Shown: piece by piece, positions 1 to 8,463 of the stretch
Layout of the letters: every line of letters begins with the position of its first letter
Numbering within the stretch: the first letter of the stretch is position 1
Assembly: GCA_002413455.1 (NCBI GenBank)
Contig: DHXA01000089.1
Location: 1,138 to 19,829, forward strand
Direction: 5' to 3'
Origin: Rhodanobacter sp. UBA5168
Lineage (GTDB): Bacteria > Pseudomonadota > Gammaproteobacteria > Xanthomonadales > Rhodanobacteraceae
DNA: 18,692 nt
The notes under the pieces: model-generated
Told to the model about the DNA's origin: nothing
Database searches by the model: none
What the model saw: the letters and a program-made list of their open reading frames with translations, nothing else
Made by a program: the position numbers and the translations under genes

Positions 1-1
1 G

Positions 2-877
2 CTGGCCACCCTGGTGGTCAACACCATCCGCGGCATCGTCAAGGTCGCCGCCGTCAAGGCGCCGGGCTTCGGTGACCGTCGCAAGGCGATCCTGGAAGAC
101 ATCGCGGTGCTGACCAACGGCCAGGTCGTGTCCGAGGAAGTGGGCCTGTCGCTGGAGAAGACCACGATCGCCGATCTGGGTCGCGCCAAGCGCATCGTCA
201 TCACCAAGGAAAACACCACGATCATCGACGGTGCCGGCGAAGCGGAGAAGATCCAGTCGCGCATCGGCCAGATCAAGGCGCAGATCGAAGAGACCTCGTC
301 CGACTATGACCGCGAGAAGCTGCAGGAGCGCGTGGCCAAGCTGGCCGGTGGCGTTGCGGTGATCAAGGTCGGTGCCGGCACCGAGATCGAAATGAAGGAG
401 AAGAAGGCCCGCGTCGAAGACGCCCTGCACGCCACGCGCGCAGCGGTCGAGGAAGGCGTGGTGCCGGGCGGCGGCGTTGCGCTGATCCGTGCGCTGAAGG
501 CGGTCGAAGGCCTGAAGGGTGACAACACCGATCAGGACCTGGGCATCGCGATCACCCGCCGTGCGCTGGAATCCCCGTTGCGCGCGATCGTCGCCAACGC
601 CGGCGAAGAGCCGTCGGTGGTGGTTCAGCGCGTCAAGGAAGGCAAGGGCAACTTTGGCTACAACGCGGCCACCGGAGAATACGGCGACATGGTCGAGATG
701 GGCATCCTCGATCCGACCAAGGTGACCCGTTCGGCCCTGCAGCACGCTGCATCGGTAGCCGGTCTGGCGATCACCACCGAGGCGATCGTGGCCGAGCTGC
801 CGAAGAAGGACGATGGCCACAGCCATGGCGGCGGTCAGGGCGGCGGCATGGGCGGCATGGGTGGTATGGACTTCTAA
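2..877 (+). CDS. groL: Chaperonin GroEL, C-terminal half (5' end outside window)
   Basis: ATP-driven 60-kDa chaperonin subunit that folds proteins inside a GroES-capped double ring in the cytoplasm. The frame is open from base 2; the first visible residues ([11 protein letters not shown]) match E. coli GroEL from about L259, in the apical substrate-binding helix, so roughly 291 C-terminal residues are present. Visible landmarks are [32 protein letters not shown], and [10 protein letters not shown], which carries the Asp equivalent to D398 needed for ATP hydrolysis. The intermediate and equatorial domains follow ([32 protein letters not shown]). The protein ends in a Gly/Met-rich tail, preceded by a short HSH segment and closing in MDF. 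groES is expected just upstream, outside the window. A strong terminator follows 20 bases later. Identity is certain; the only oddity is the truncation by the window edge. Confidence 0.99.
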   Translation: MATLVVNTIRGIVKVAAVKAPGFGDRRKAILEDIAVLTNGQVVSEEVGLSLEKTTIADLGRAKRIVITKENTTIIDGAGEAEKIQSRIGQIKAQIEETSSDYDREKLQERVAKLAGGVAVIKVGAGTEIEMKEKKARVEDALHATRAAVEEGVVPGGGVALIRALKAVEGLKGDNTDQDLGIAITRRALESPLRAIVANAGEEPSVVVQRVKEGKGNFGYNAATGEYGDMVEMGILDPTKVTRSALQHAASVAGLAITTEAIVAELPKKDDGHSHGGGQGGGMGGMGGMDF

Positions 878-896
878 GTCCCCAAGCAACTGCAGT

Positions 897-929
897 GAAG
901 AAAACCCCGCCTCGCGCGGGGTTTTCTTT
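897..929 (+). terminator. Rho-independent terminator of groEL
   Basis: A 10-bp perfect stem (AAAACCCCGC at 901-910 with GCGGGGTTTT at 916-925) surrounds the 5-base loop CTCGC. It is extended by further A-T pairs at 898-900/926-928 and followed by a T-rich tract. It lies 20 bases after the groEL stop. The A-rich 5' arm might also give weak termination on the opposite strand. Confidence 0.93.
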
Positions 930-965
930 TAGGCGGGACGGGTTCGTGCCCATGGGATGCCCGGC

Positions 966-996
966 AAAAGGCCCCGGGAGTTTCCTGCCGGGGCCT
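966..996 (-). terminator. Probable terminator of the secreted-protein gene
   Basis: On the minus strand a 9-bp GC-rich stem (AGGCCCCGG / CCGGGGCCT, plus-strand 988-996 and 969-977) with a 10-base loop is followed by a short TTTT run. It begins 22 bases beyond the stop codon of the minus-strand gene at 1018-1560. The U tract is short, so it may be weaker than the groEL terminator. Confidence 0.7.
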
Positions 997-1017
997 GGCA
1001 TTGCAGACTACGGAAGA

Positions 1018-1560
1018 TCAGTGCCCGTGCGCCGCCGCCTTGGCATCCACCCTGGCATCGGCGCCGACCGATTGGCCGGTGGCGGTCTGCTTGACCGCGT
1101 TGCCGACCGAGCGTGCGCTGCGGTCGCTGGACTGGATCGCCGAATGTGCGGTATCGCGCACCTCGCCACCCACGCCTTGGCCTGCAGTACCGGCCTTGCC
1201 GGCGGTGTTGGCGGTGTCGATGCCGGCGCCCGTGTCGACGTTGGCATTCGCGCCGGCATGTGTGTTGCCCATGCCGGCGTTCATTGCGCCGCCAGCATGC
1301 ACGTCGGCGTGGGCGTTGCCGTTGCCGGACGAACGGGCCTTGTCGACGGCCTTGTGGGTGAGGCGCCTTGTCTGGCGATCGGTACGGCGCACGGTCTGCG
1401 CCCCAGCCTGGTCGACCGAATGCATCGTGTTGGGCACCACGGCGCCGGCGTTTACCCCGGCGCCGACCTGTGCGGCACCGCCGAGATTGACCTGGGCGAA
1501 CGCAGGGATGCTGAGCGCGCTGGTACCAATAATGAGGGCGGCAAGCATGGTCTTGTGCAT
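1018..1560 (-). CDS. Secreted low-complexity Ala/Gly/Asn-rich hypothetical protein
   Basis: Unrecognised 180-residue protein. The first 22 residues form a classic Sec signal peptide: MHKT, a hydrophobic core LAALIIGTSALSI, then a PAFA|QV cleavage site. The mature part contains no Cys, Trp, Tyr or Phe. It has two Lys/Arg/Asp/Thr-rich, probably helical stretches, about residues 48-77 and 132-161, separated by a Gly/Ala/Asn/His-rich linker at about 78-131; both helical stretches contain an AV(D/K)-type ending. This suggests an internally repeated, disordered or LEA-like periplasmic or secreted protein. The start at 1560 is chosen because AGGAG lies about 9 bases upstream and the signal peptide begins there; the frame extends upstream to 1638 without a better start. 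The region is open in several frames, as expected at high GC, but only this frame has a ribosome site and signal peptide. Function unknown. Confidence 0.75.
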   Translation of the reverse strand: MHKTMLAALIIGTSALSIPAFAQVNLGGAAQVGAGVNAGAVVPNTMHSVDQAGAQTVRRTDRQTRRLTHKAVDKARSSGNGNAHADVHAGGAMNAGMGNTHAGANANVDTGAGIDTANTAGKAGTAGQGVGGEVRDTAHSAIQSSDRSARSVGNAVKQTATGQSVGADARVDAKAAAHGH

Positions 1561-1723
1561 GGAATGGATCTCCTGAAGGGTTCGGGGTGCGACAGAAGCA
1601 CGAGGCTCCCACGCATCGTCGAAGCTAGGCGTCGGCAACCCACTGTGGCGTGAACCCGCCCACCCTCACTTCAGCCGGCAGCCAGCTCGCTGAACCGCAA
1701 CGTCGCCTGGCAGGCGGCGATGA

Positions 1724-1745
1724 CGGCGCGTTCACAAACGCGCCG
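1724..1745 (-). repeat. Perfect inverted repeat downstream of the LTA-synthase-like gene
   Basis: CGGCGCGTT and AACGCGCCG form a 9-bp stem with a 4-base loop, starting 22 bases beyond the stop codon of the minus-strand gene ending at 1767. No T tract follows on the minus strand. It could be an mRNA 3'-end stabiliser, a weak or factor-dependent terminator, or chance. A second imperfect hairpin (around GCCTGGCAGGC, near 1705-1715) lies next to it. Confidence 0.45.
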
Positions 1746-1766
1746 AGTGAAGTCCGCCCCGTTTCA

Positions 1767-3656
1767 TCACGGCGTATTGGCTGCCGGTGCCGGTACGGAT
1801 TCCCTGCCGCTATGGGCAATGCCGCCGGGCGTCGGCATCGGGTTCGGCAGCAGCTTGTCCAGCTTGCCGGTGATGCGCAGTTGATCGACGCTGGCCATGG
1901 CCTGGTCGAGTTTCTGCAGATCGCTGCCTTCGGTAGGCGGCGGCGCGCCGGGCGCCTGGGTCAGCGCGGCAAGTTGCGGGCCGACCAGTTCGGTCAGCGC
2001 GAAATAGGAGTCGTCGTGAATGCCGACCTGTGCCAGCAGCTGGCCTGGCAGCAGCCATGCCGCCGTATCCATCGTGACCGGTGTGTGCGGGTGCTGCGGA
2101 TCGACCAGCAACCAGGTGCCGGCCTGGCTCAGCATGTCGCCGCCGTCGACGAAACCGGTGGTCTGGTAGCTGTTGCTCAGTGCGGGCAGATGATCGCCGT
2201 AGAACAGCACCAGGCTGGGACGCTTGCGCTGTGCCAGCAGCTTCACCATTCGGCCCAGCTCGGCATCCGCGTGTTGCAGATGATAGAGATAGGTCTGCAG
2301 CTCCCGTTTGTCCGCGCCGGTGATGCCGTCGGGCACCGGGATGGCATCGCGTTCGGCGACGTGCGCCGGCTCGACATCGTACGGACCGTGCGCCTCGATG
2401 CTGATGGCGAAGAGGAACTGCGGCGGCCCGGCGTCCTTCAGCTGCGACATGATTTCGTCGGTCATCGCGCTGTCGGCCATGTACTTGCCGTCCATCGCCG
2501 CACCGACCGGGAACGACGATTGCGAGACGAAACGATCGAAGCCGAGCGCCTTGAACGCGGTGATGCGGTTCCAGAATGCCGGGTCGTTGCCGTGCAGCGC
2601 CGTCGTCGAATAACCGTGCGCGCCCAGCGTGCGCACCAGGCTTGGCAAGGCTTTGTGACTCATCTGCAGGTAGGGAAACTGCAGGTTGTCGAAGTAACGC
2701 AACGACAGCCCGGTGAGCACTTCGAATTCGGTACGGATGGTGCCGCCGCCAAACGTGGGCACGTGCAGCTTGCCGCTGGTCCCTTGCGCGGCAAGCCGGC
2801 GCAGGTTTGGCGTGAAGTTGCTGTGCTCGTAGCCGCGCATGATGGCCGGATCGAACAACGACTCGCTCTGCACCACCACGATGTCCGGCAGTTCGCCGCT
2901 GGCCATCGGGGTCTGCATGGTCTGCAGCAGGGCCGGCCTCGACTGCTCGATCAACTGGGTTGCCGCGGCGCGATCCGGCTTGCGCTGGCTGCGGCCGTAT
3001 TGCAGGTGAAACAGCATCAGCGAGCTGATCAGGCCGGAATGTTCGGTGGTGGTGGAGGCCGACCATGGCTCCAGCCAGAGCACCTTCGCGTTATAGATCT
3101 TCGCCCACGCGGGCAGGCCGAACAGCATGCTGAGCAGCGCCAATGCCAATGCGCCGCCAGCCAACAGGCGACGGCGGCGGGGACGCCGCGCAAACAACGG
3201 TGGCTCCATGCGCCACGCCACGACGACCAAGGCCAGCGCGGCCAGCAGACCCAGATATGGCCATGGACTATGGGGCAGGTAGCCGGCCAGCAGATGCATG
3301 CCGCCCTTGCGCAACTGGCCGACCATGCGGAAATCGTCCGGCAACAACGGCGTGCCAAGGTTGGCCACTTTCAGCAGGTTGACGCCGTAGACCAACCCCT
3401 GCAGCAGAAACGCCAGCCCGAACGACAGCAGCGTCCGCCGCGTCAGCGCCAGCAATACGCCGGCCAGCAGCAGGCCGGGCCACGCATTGGCCAGCGGATA
3501 GCGTGGCTGGTCGAGCATGCGTAGCGGGGTCACGCCGATGCCGCCGTCGAGCAGCCCGGTCAGCAGCACGAATGCCAGCGCCAGCGCGAGCAGCAGCGCG
3601 AGGCGCGGCGCCAGCGTGCGCCAGCGGCCGGGCGGGTTTGCTAAATTCAGGGGCAT
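1767..3656 (-). CDS. LTA-synthase / phosphoglycerol-transferase family membrane sulfatase
   Basis: Inner membrane protein of the alkaline phosphatase/sulfatase superfamily, 629 residues. Five hydrophobic segments (about 17-37, 58-73, 75-93, 132-148, 164-181) precede an extracytoplasmic catalytic domain (about 257-560), the topology of LtaS and MdoB/OpgB. Metal and catalytic positions are visible: E265 in VVQSESLFDP, probable nucleophile Thr306 in GGGTIRTEF, H355 in ALHGNDPAFW, and D488-H489 in FYGDHLP. In these families the enzyme forms a phosphoglycerol-threonine intermediate from phosphatidylglycerol and passes glycerophosphate to an acceptor. In a Gram-negative cell the acceptor could be osmoregulated periplasmic glucan; this is inference. 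The last 65 residues are a Pro/Gln-rich extension. The ATG at 3656 follows AGGA by 5 bases. The frame stays open far upstream through antisense glnE, but that is codon-bias shadow. Divergent from glnE. Confidence 0.9.
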   Translation of the reverse strand: MPLNLANPPGRWRTLAPRLALLLALALAFVLLTGLLDGGIGVTPLRMLDQPRYPLANAWPGLLLAGVLLALTRRTLLSFGLAFLLQGLVYGVNLLKVANLGTPLLPDDFRMVGQLRKGGMHLLAGYLPHSPWPYLGLLAALALVVVAWRMEPPLFARRPRRRRLLAGGALALALLSMLFGLPAWAKIYNAKVLWLEPWSASTTTEHSGLISSLMLFHLQYGRSQRKPDRAAATQLIEQSRPALLQTMQTPMASGELPDIVVVQSESLFDPAIMRGYEHSNFTPNLRRLAAQGTSGKLHVPTFGGGTIRTEFEVLTGLSLRYFDNLQFPYLQMSHKALPSLVRTLGAHGYSTTALHGNDPAFWNRITAFKALGFDRFVSQSSFPVGAAMDGKYMADSAMTDEIMSQLKDAGPPQFLFAISIEAHGPYDVEPAHVAERDAIPVPDGITGADKRELQTYLYHLQHADAELGRMVKLLAQRKRPSLVLFYGDHLPALSNSYQTTGFVDGGDMLSQAGTWLLVDPQHPHTPVTMDTAAWLLPGQLLAQVGIHDDSYFALTELVGPQLAALTQAPGAPPPTEGSDLQKLDQAMASVDQLRITGKLDKLLPNPMPTPGGIAHSGRESVPAPAANTP

Positions 3657-3842
3657 GCCAGTCCTGCGGTCGCTGTCATGGTGTGGACATTCAAATGTAA
3701 TGGGCTGCAGATGAACAGCGGATAGGCGCCGAAAGGTGGATTGCCGGCTTGTCCACAGCTTGCTCAAACGCACACCACCCGTCTCGGTGCACCGGCGGTG
3801 ATCGCCGATGCGAACCGTGTCGGCAGTTTGTCCCCGCTGCGG

Positions 3843-3848
3843 CACAAT
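3843..3848 (+). promoter_or_regulatory. Possible -10 box of glnE
   Basis: CACAAT lies 6 bases before the chosen glnE ATG, and no Shine-Dalgarno sequence is visible there. If used, transcription would begin at or next to the ATG, giving a leaderless message. No convincing -35 hexamer is seen, so this is tentative. The 198-bp divergent region also holds TTGTCCACA (3749-3757), which is one mismatch from a DnaA box. Confidence 0.35.
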
Positions 3849-3854
3849 GGGCCG

Positions 3855-6698
3855 ATGCCTGTCCATGAATCCGCTGCGCTGCGAGCGCTGATCGACGATC
3901 GCTACGGTGATCTTGCCGCCCGCTGTCGCGCTGCCGGCGTGCCACTGCACGACGATGCCGGCGTGGCCGAACGGATCCGCCGCACCCTGCTGGCCAGCGA
4001 TTTCGCATTCGACGTGTGGTGCCGCCAGCCGCAGCTGCTGGCGCCGGCCGGGCTGGAACGGTTGCGTTCCGGCAGTGATGCCAGCGCACGCATCGAGGCG
4101 CTCAAGCTGCCCGGCGACGAAGCGGCGTGCATGGTCGCGCTGCGCCGGTTTCGACACGCCGAAGCGTTGCGGCTGGTGTTCCGCGATGTCAACGGGCTGG
4201 ACGAACTGCCCGAAACCCTGTCCGCTACCAGCGTGTTGTACGAAGCCCTGCTTGGCGTGGCGCTGGGCTGGTCCGAGCGCGCATTGGCCGCGCGCTACGG
4301 CTACAGTCGCGACCACGACGGTGCGCTGCAGCGGCTGCTGGTGATCGGTTTCGGCAAGCTCGGCGGCAGCGAACTGAACTTCTCCTCCGACATCGACCTG
4401 GTGCTGGCGTACCCACACGCGGGCCAGACCGACGGTGTGCGTTCGCTCGACAACAGCGAGTACTTCATCCGGCTCGGTCGCCAACTGGTGCGGCTGCTGA
4501 ACGAGCCGACCATGGACGGTATCTGCGCACGCGTCGACCTGCGCCTGCGCCCGTTCGGCAACGCGGGCAGGCTGGCGCTGTCGTTCGCCGCGATGGAGCA
4601 GTACTACCAGAGCGAAGGGCGCGACTGGGAGCGCTATGCGTGGATCAAGGCGCGCCCGGTAGCTGGCGACCGCGCCGCCGGCAAACAGCTGCAGGAGTTG
4701 CTGCGGCCGTTCGTGTATCGCAAATACCTCGACTACACCGCGTTCGCCGGGCTGCGCGAGATGAAGGCGTTGATCGACGCCGAGGTGGCGCGCAAGGATC
4801 TGGCCGACAACCTCAAGCTCGGCCCCGGCGGCATCCGCGAGATCGAGTTCATCGTGCAGCTGACCCAGCTGATCCGCGGCGGCCGCGAGCCGAGCATGCG
4901 CGTACGCGGCCTGCTGCCGGCGCTCACCGCGTGCGAGGCGCGTGGTCACATCGGTGCCGCGCGCGCGCGCATGCTGCGCGAGGCCTATGTGCTGTTGCGT
5001 CGGGTCGAGAATCGCGTGCAGATGCTGCGCGACGCGCAGACGCATGACATCCCCGACGATGCGCTGAGCCGCGAACGCATCGCGCTGAGCCTGGATTATC
5101 CCGACTGGACTGCGCTGGAATCGGCATTGGGCAAGCATCGCGCCATCGTCAGCGAGGAGTTCGCCGCGGTGCTGATGCCGCAGGGTGGTCGCGCCGCCAG
5201 CGTGCCGGCGGCCGACATGGTGCTGTGGCAACGGGCGTGCGACGAATCGCTCGATGCCGGCACGCTCGAAGCATCCGGCTTCGCGCCTGCTGCCGAACTG
5301 GCCGACACGCTGCTGAAGCTGCCGCAGGCCGCGGCGGTGCGCGCGATGTCGGCGCGTTCGCGCGAGCGGCTCGATCACCTGATGCCGCAGCTGTTCAGTG
5401 CCGCCCGGGCCACCGCTGCACCGGTCGCCAGCCTGCTGCGCCTGTGCCGGCTGATGCAGGCAGTGGCGCGACGTTCGTCGTATCTGGCCTTGCTGGAGGA
5501 ACAACCGGCCGCACGCAAGCGCCTCGTGCGGCTGTTCGCCGACAGTGCCTTTCTGGCCGAACGCGTCATCACGCAACCGCTGCTGCTGGATGATGTGCTC
5601 GATCCGCGCATCGATCAATTGCCGTTCAAGCGCGCGGACATCACCGCCGAGATCGCCCGCGTGCTGGCCACGCTGGACGAGCGCGAAGCCGAAGCCGAGC
5701 TCGAACGGATCAACGAGTTCCGCGCCTCCACCGCGTTCCGGCTGGGGCTGGCGTTCAACGATGGCCGCGCCGATGCGGTGGCCACCGCGCGTCGACTGGC
5801 CGCACTGGCCGAGTCGGTGGTCGGTGCCGTGCTGGCGCTGGCCGAGCGCGAGCTGATCGCCCAGCATGGCCGGCTGCCCGGCGAGGGCGTCGGCTTCTCC
5901 GTGCTCGGCTACGGCAGTCTTGGCGGCGAGGAGCTGGGCTTCGCTTCCGATCTCGATCTGGTGTTCGTCTACGACAGTCGCCGCGCGCAGGCGATGAGCG
6001 ACGGCGCGCGTCCGCTGGAAGGCGCGCGCTGGTATCAGCGCCTCGCCCAGCGGGTGATGAACTGGCTCACCGTGCTGACCCGGGCCGGGCGCATGTACGA
6101 GGTCGATACGCGACTGCGTCCGGACGGCTCCAAGGGTTTGCTGGTCAGCAGCCTCGACGCGTTTGCCGCGTATCAGAAAAGCCGCGCATGGACGTGGGAG
6201 CATCAGGCTCTGCTGCGCGCGCGTCCGGTGGCCGGGGATGCATGGCTCAACAGCGAGCTGGCCGAGCTGCGGCGCGAGATCCTTGCCGTGCCGCGCAATC
6301 TTCCCGCCGTGCTGGCCGAGGTCGGCAGCATGCGCCAGCGCTGGCGCGCCGAGCGCGATCGCTCCGACGAGCGCCAGCTCGATCTCAAGCAAGGCCGCGG
6401 CGGCCTGCTCGATATCGAGTTCGCGCTTCAAGGCCTGGTGCTGGCGCATGCGGCGCAATGTCCCGAACTGCTTGGCGTCACCGCAAACGCCGGCCTGATC
6501 GAGGCGTGCCGCATCGCCGGCCTGCTCAACGCCGATCAGGCGGCGATCCTGACCGCGGCACACGCCGACCTGCTGCAGCGCGCGCTCGCCTGCACGCTCG
6601 ACCTGCGCTCGCGCATCGCGCCGCGCGACGCGGAACTGGAGCAGTTGTGCAGCAACGTGCGCGAAACCACTACGGCGCTGGGCTTTGCGTTCGGCTGA
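3855..6698 (+). CDS. glnE: Bifunctional glutamine synthetase adenylyltransferase/adenylyl-removase
   Basis: Cytoplasmic nitrogen-control enzyme that adenylylates glutamine synthetase (inactivating it) and removes the AMP, in response to PII and glutamine. From the ATG at 3855 it has 947 residues, essentially the E. coli length of 946. Two nucleotidyltransferase domains are visible. The N-terminal adenylyl-removase domain has GFGKLGGSELNFSSDIDL with acidic pair D179/D181. The C-terminal adenylyltransferase domain has GYGSLGGEELGFASDLDL with D699/D701. Linker landmarks include KLGPGGIREIEFIVQ and the equivalent C-terminal KQGRGGLLDIEFALQ, showing the internal duplication. The frame is open back to a TTG at 3741, but the ATG fits the family length. 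It stands alone, divergent from the LTA-synthase-like gene and tail-to-tail with the ELM1-like gene, with 7 bases between stop codons. Confidence 0.97.
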   Translation: MPVHESAALRALIDDRYGDLAARCRAAGVPLHDDAGVAERIRRTLLASDFAFDVWCRQPQLLAPAGLERLRSGSDASARIEALKLPGDEAACMVALRRFRHAEALRLVFRDVNGLDELPETLSATSVLYEALLGVALGWSERALAARYGYSRDHDGALQRLLVIGFGKLGGSELNFSSDIDLVLAYPHAGQTDGVRSLDNSEYFIRLGRQLVRLLNEPTMDGICARVDLRLRPFGNAGRLALSFAAMEQYYQSEGRDWERYAWIKARPVAGDRAAGKQLQELLRPFVYRKYLDYTAFAGLREMKALIDAEVARKDLADNLKLGPGGIREIEFIVQLTQLIRGGREPSMRVRGLLPALTACEARGHIGAARARMLREAYVLLRRVENRVQMLRDAQTHDIPDDALSRERIALSLDYPDWTALESALGKHRAIVSEEFAAVLMPQGGRAASVPAADMVLWQRACDESLDAGTLEASGFAPAAELADTLLKLPQAAAVRAMSARSRERLDHLMPQLFSAARATAAPVASLLRLCRLMQAVARRSSYLALLEEQPAARKRLVRLFADSAFLAERVITQPLLLDDVLDPRIDQLPFKRADITAEIARVLATLDEREAEAELERINEFRASTAFRLGLAFNDGRADAVATARRLAALAESVVGAVLALAERELIAQHGRLPGEGVGFSVLGYGSLGGEELGFASDLDLVFVYDSRRAQAMSDGARPLEGARWYQRLAQRVMNWLTVLTRAGRMYEVDTRLRPDGSKGLLVSSLDAFAAYQKSRAWTWEHQALLRARPVAGDAWLNSELAELRREILAVPRNLPAVLAEVGSMRQRWRAERDRSDERQLDLKQGRGGLLDIEFALQGLVLAHAAQCPELLGVTANAGLIEACRIAGLLNADQAAILTAAHADLLQRALACTLDLRSRIAPRDAELEQLCSNVRETTTALGFAFG

Positions 6699-6705
6699 CG
6701 GATGA

Positions 6706-7704
6706 TCAGTTCATCGCCTGTTGCGACTGCCAGCGCTGGATCCGCGCCCGCAGTTCGGCGGCGATGCTGGCCGTCTCGCGCAGCGGTGTCGGCGAAGGCG
6801 TTGCCGCGCTGTCGAGATCATGCAGTCGGCTGGCCTCACGCAACGCCTGATGAAACCGCGCGATCTTCGCCGGCAGCGAAGCGGTGACGAAGGTCTGCAC
6901 CGGGCAGCCGACGGCGCAGGCTTCGCTGAGCATGTTGACCGAATCGGGCGTGACCACGAGGCGGTCGGCCCAGCCGAGCACGCCGGGGTAGGGGTTGCGG
7001 CCGTCGTCGCGACCGGCCCATAGCAGGCCGGGCACGCCTTTCAGTGCATCGCGAAAAACTTCGATCAACGCCGGCGAGGTGCGCCGCGAAGCCAGCACCA
7101 GCAGGCTGCCGCCTTCGAGGCGCTGGCGTTGCAGCAGGCGCGCGGTCAGTTGGCGGGCGTACTCGGCATCCAGCGCAATACCCCGGCGCGGACCGCCCAG
7201 CAGCACACCCACGCGCGGCTGTGGCAGCTCGGCGAAACCGGGGCAGGCTTCGCGGCCATCGGCCAGCCATTCGTCGTTCACCGTGTTCAACGAGCCGAGC
7301 GGTCGCAACACGTTGGCGCCGGCGATGTGGTCGTGCTGCGGGGCGATCACCGTATCCCACTGCGCGGGGTCGATGCGCGGATCAAGGATCTGCACGGTAT
7401 AGCACTGGCCATCGGACAGACTGCGCAGCATGCGGGTGAACAGTGCTGCCGCGCGGCCGCAACCGATCGCAACGCGGGGCCACGGCGCCGCGAACAGGGC
7501 ACGCTGGCTGGCCGGCAGGGCGAGCCGGCTACCGAGGATGAGGCGCGGTGCAAGCCAGGACCAGGGCGCGCGCGGTTCCAGCACCAGGTGACGTATCGGC
7601 ATCTGCAGGTGCTCGGCCAGCGCCAACGCCTGGCGCTGGTTGCCGGCGGCGGCATCGGTGATGACCCAGCATTCGTCCCGTAGCGTCAACACGAGCGCGG
7701 CCAT
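6706..7704 (-). CDS. Mitochondrial fission ELM1 family protein (putative GT-B fold)
   Basis: 332-residue predicted cytoplasmic protein of the ELM1/DUF1022 family, named for a plant mitochondrial fission factor; the bacterial role is not established. The N-terminus has the family hallmark [20 protein letters not shown] (12-31), and there is a central [11 protein letters not shown] (165-175). The C-terminal part has [20 protein letters not shown] (250-269), which resembles nucleotide-sugar-binding segments of GT-B glycosyltransferases. A glycan-transfer role is therefore inferred, in keeping with the envelope genes nearby. The ATG at 7704 is chosen because homologs begin just before the CWV(I/L)TD motif; the frame continues upstream to 7779 and the ribosome site is weak (GGGA, 13 bases away). 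It overlaps nothing; a 125-bp divergent gap separates it from the nitroreductase gene. Confidence 0.85.
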   Translation of the reverse strand: MAALVLTLRDECWVITDAAAGNQRQALALAEHLQMPIRHLVLEPRAPWSWLAPRLILGSRLALPASQRALFAAPWPRVAIGCGRAAALFTRMLRSLSDGQCYTVQILDPRIDPAQWDTVIAPQHDHIAGANVLRPLGSLNTVNDEWLADGREACPGFAELPQPRVGVLLGGPRRGIALDAEYARQLTARLLQRQRLEGGSLLVLASRRTSPALIEVFRDALKGVPGLLWAGRDDGRNPYPGVLGWADRLVVTPDSVNMLSEACAVGCPVQTFVTASLPAKIARFHQALREASRLHDLDSAATPSPTPLRETASIAAELRARIQRWQSQQAMN

Positions 7705-7829
7705 CGCGGCATTGTTTCCCAGATGAACACAGTACGTTCTCCGTAGCCTGGGTCTGTTCGCGTGCGCCCACCTATACACTTGCAGACTATGGCGCCACCG
7801 TCGGCGCGTCTTCCCGCATGAGGATACCC

Positions 7830-8423
7830 ATGAGCGAGTTGCTTTCCGAGGCCACCCTGGATCAGTTGTTCCGCAGCGCCCGCACGCTCAATGCCTGGTT
7901 GCCGAAGGAAGTCAGCGACGAGCAACTGCACCACCTGTACGAGTTGGCCAAGTTCGGCCCGACCAGCGCGAACTCCTCGCCGATGCGGGTGGTGTTCGTG
8001 AAGTCGGCCGAGGCCAAGGCGAAGCTGGCGCCGCTGATGTCCGATGGCAACCGGTCCAAGACCATGGAAGCACCGGTGACCGCGATCATCGGCACCGACC
8101 ACGACTTCCATGAGCAGCTGCCGAAGCTGTTTCCGCACGCCGACGCGCGCAGCTGGTTCGTGGGCAACCAGCCGCTGATCGATGTCACTGCATTTCGCAA
8201 CGCCACCTTGCAAGGTGCCTACGTGCTGATGGCGGCGCGCGCGCTCGGGCTCGATTGCGGGCCGATGTCCGGCTTCGACAATGCCGGCGTGGACGCGGCA
8301 TTTTTTGCCGGCACCGCGGTCAAGTCGAATTTCATGATCAGCATCGGTTACGGCGATGCCAGCCGCAACCTGTTCCCACGCAGTCCGCGTCTGGCGTTCG
8401 ACGAAGCCTGCAAGATCGCCTGA
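7830..8423 (+). CDS. RutE-type nitroreductase family protein (malonic semialdehyde reductase-like)
   Basis: 197-residue FMN-dependent NAD(P)H oxidoreductase of the nitroreductase family, close in length and sequence to E. coli RutE, which reduces malonic semialdehyde to 3-hydroxypropionate in pyrimidine breakdown. Shared landmarks are ARTLNAW (17-23), [11 protein letters not shown] (41-51, FMN-binding), [10 protein letters not shown] (101-110), [12 protein letters not shown] (120-131), [11 protein letters not shown] (140-150) and [11 protein letters not shown] (166-176). The ATG at 7830 is preferred over 7818 because AGGA sits 5 bases upstream. No other rut genes are present, so the physiological substrate is open: a general aldehyde, quinone or nitro-compound reductase is possible. 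The following YceI gene starts 40 bases downstream on the same strand, suggesting co-transcription. Confidence 0.9.
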   Translation: MSELLSEATLDQLFRSARTLNAWLPKEVSDEQLHHLYELAKFGPTSANSSPMRVVFVKSAEAKAKLAPLMSDGNRSKTMEAPVTAIIGTDHDFHEQLPKLFPHADARSWFVGNQPLIDVTAFRNATLQGAYVLMAARALGLDCGPMSGFDNAGVDAAFFAGTAVKSNFMISIGYGDASRNLFPRSPRLAFDEACKIA

Positions 8424-8463
8424 AGCAATCTGATATTCATCCCATCCCCAACGAGGTACGCCC

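Noticed and set aside
826..874. Repetitive GGC/ATG codons at the groEL 3' end
   Set aside because: This is the normal Gly/Met-rich GroEL tail, not a separate repeat element.
895..1653. Long plus-strand open frame of 252 codons opposite the secreted-protein gene
   Set aside because: It runs through the groEL terminator, has no ribosome site, and its sequence is of the Gly/Val/Arg-rich shadow type. The minus frame has a signal peptide and AGGAG.
1650..3524. 624-codon plus-strand frame over the LTA-synthase-like gene
   Set aside because: Codon-aligned antisense of a real gene; composition is Gln/Arg/Ala-rich and no domain is recognisable.
3749..3757. TTGTCCACA, resembling a DnaA box
   Set aside because: Single site with one mismatch, no cluster, no AT-rich unwinding region and no origin genes nearby.
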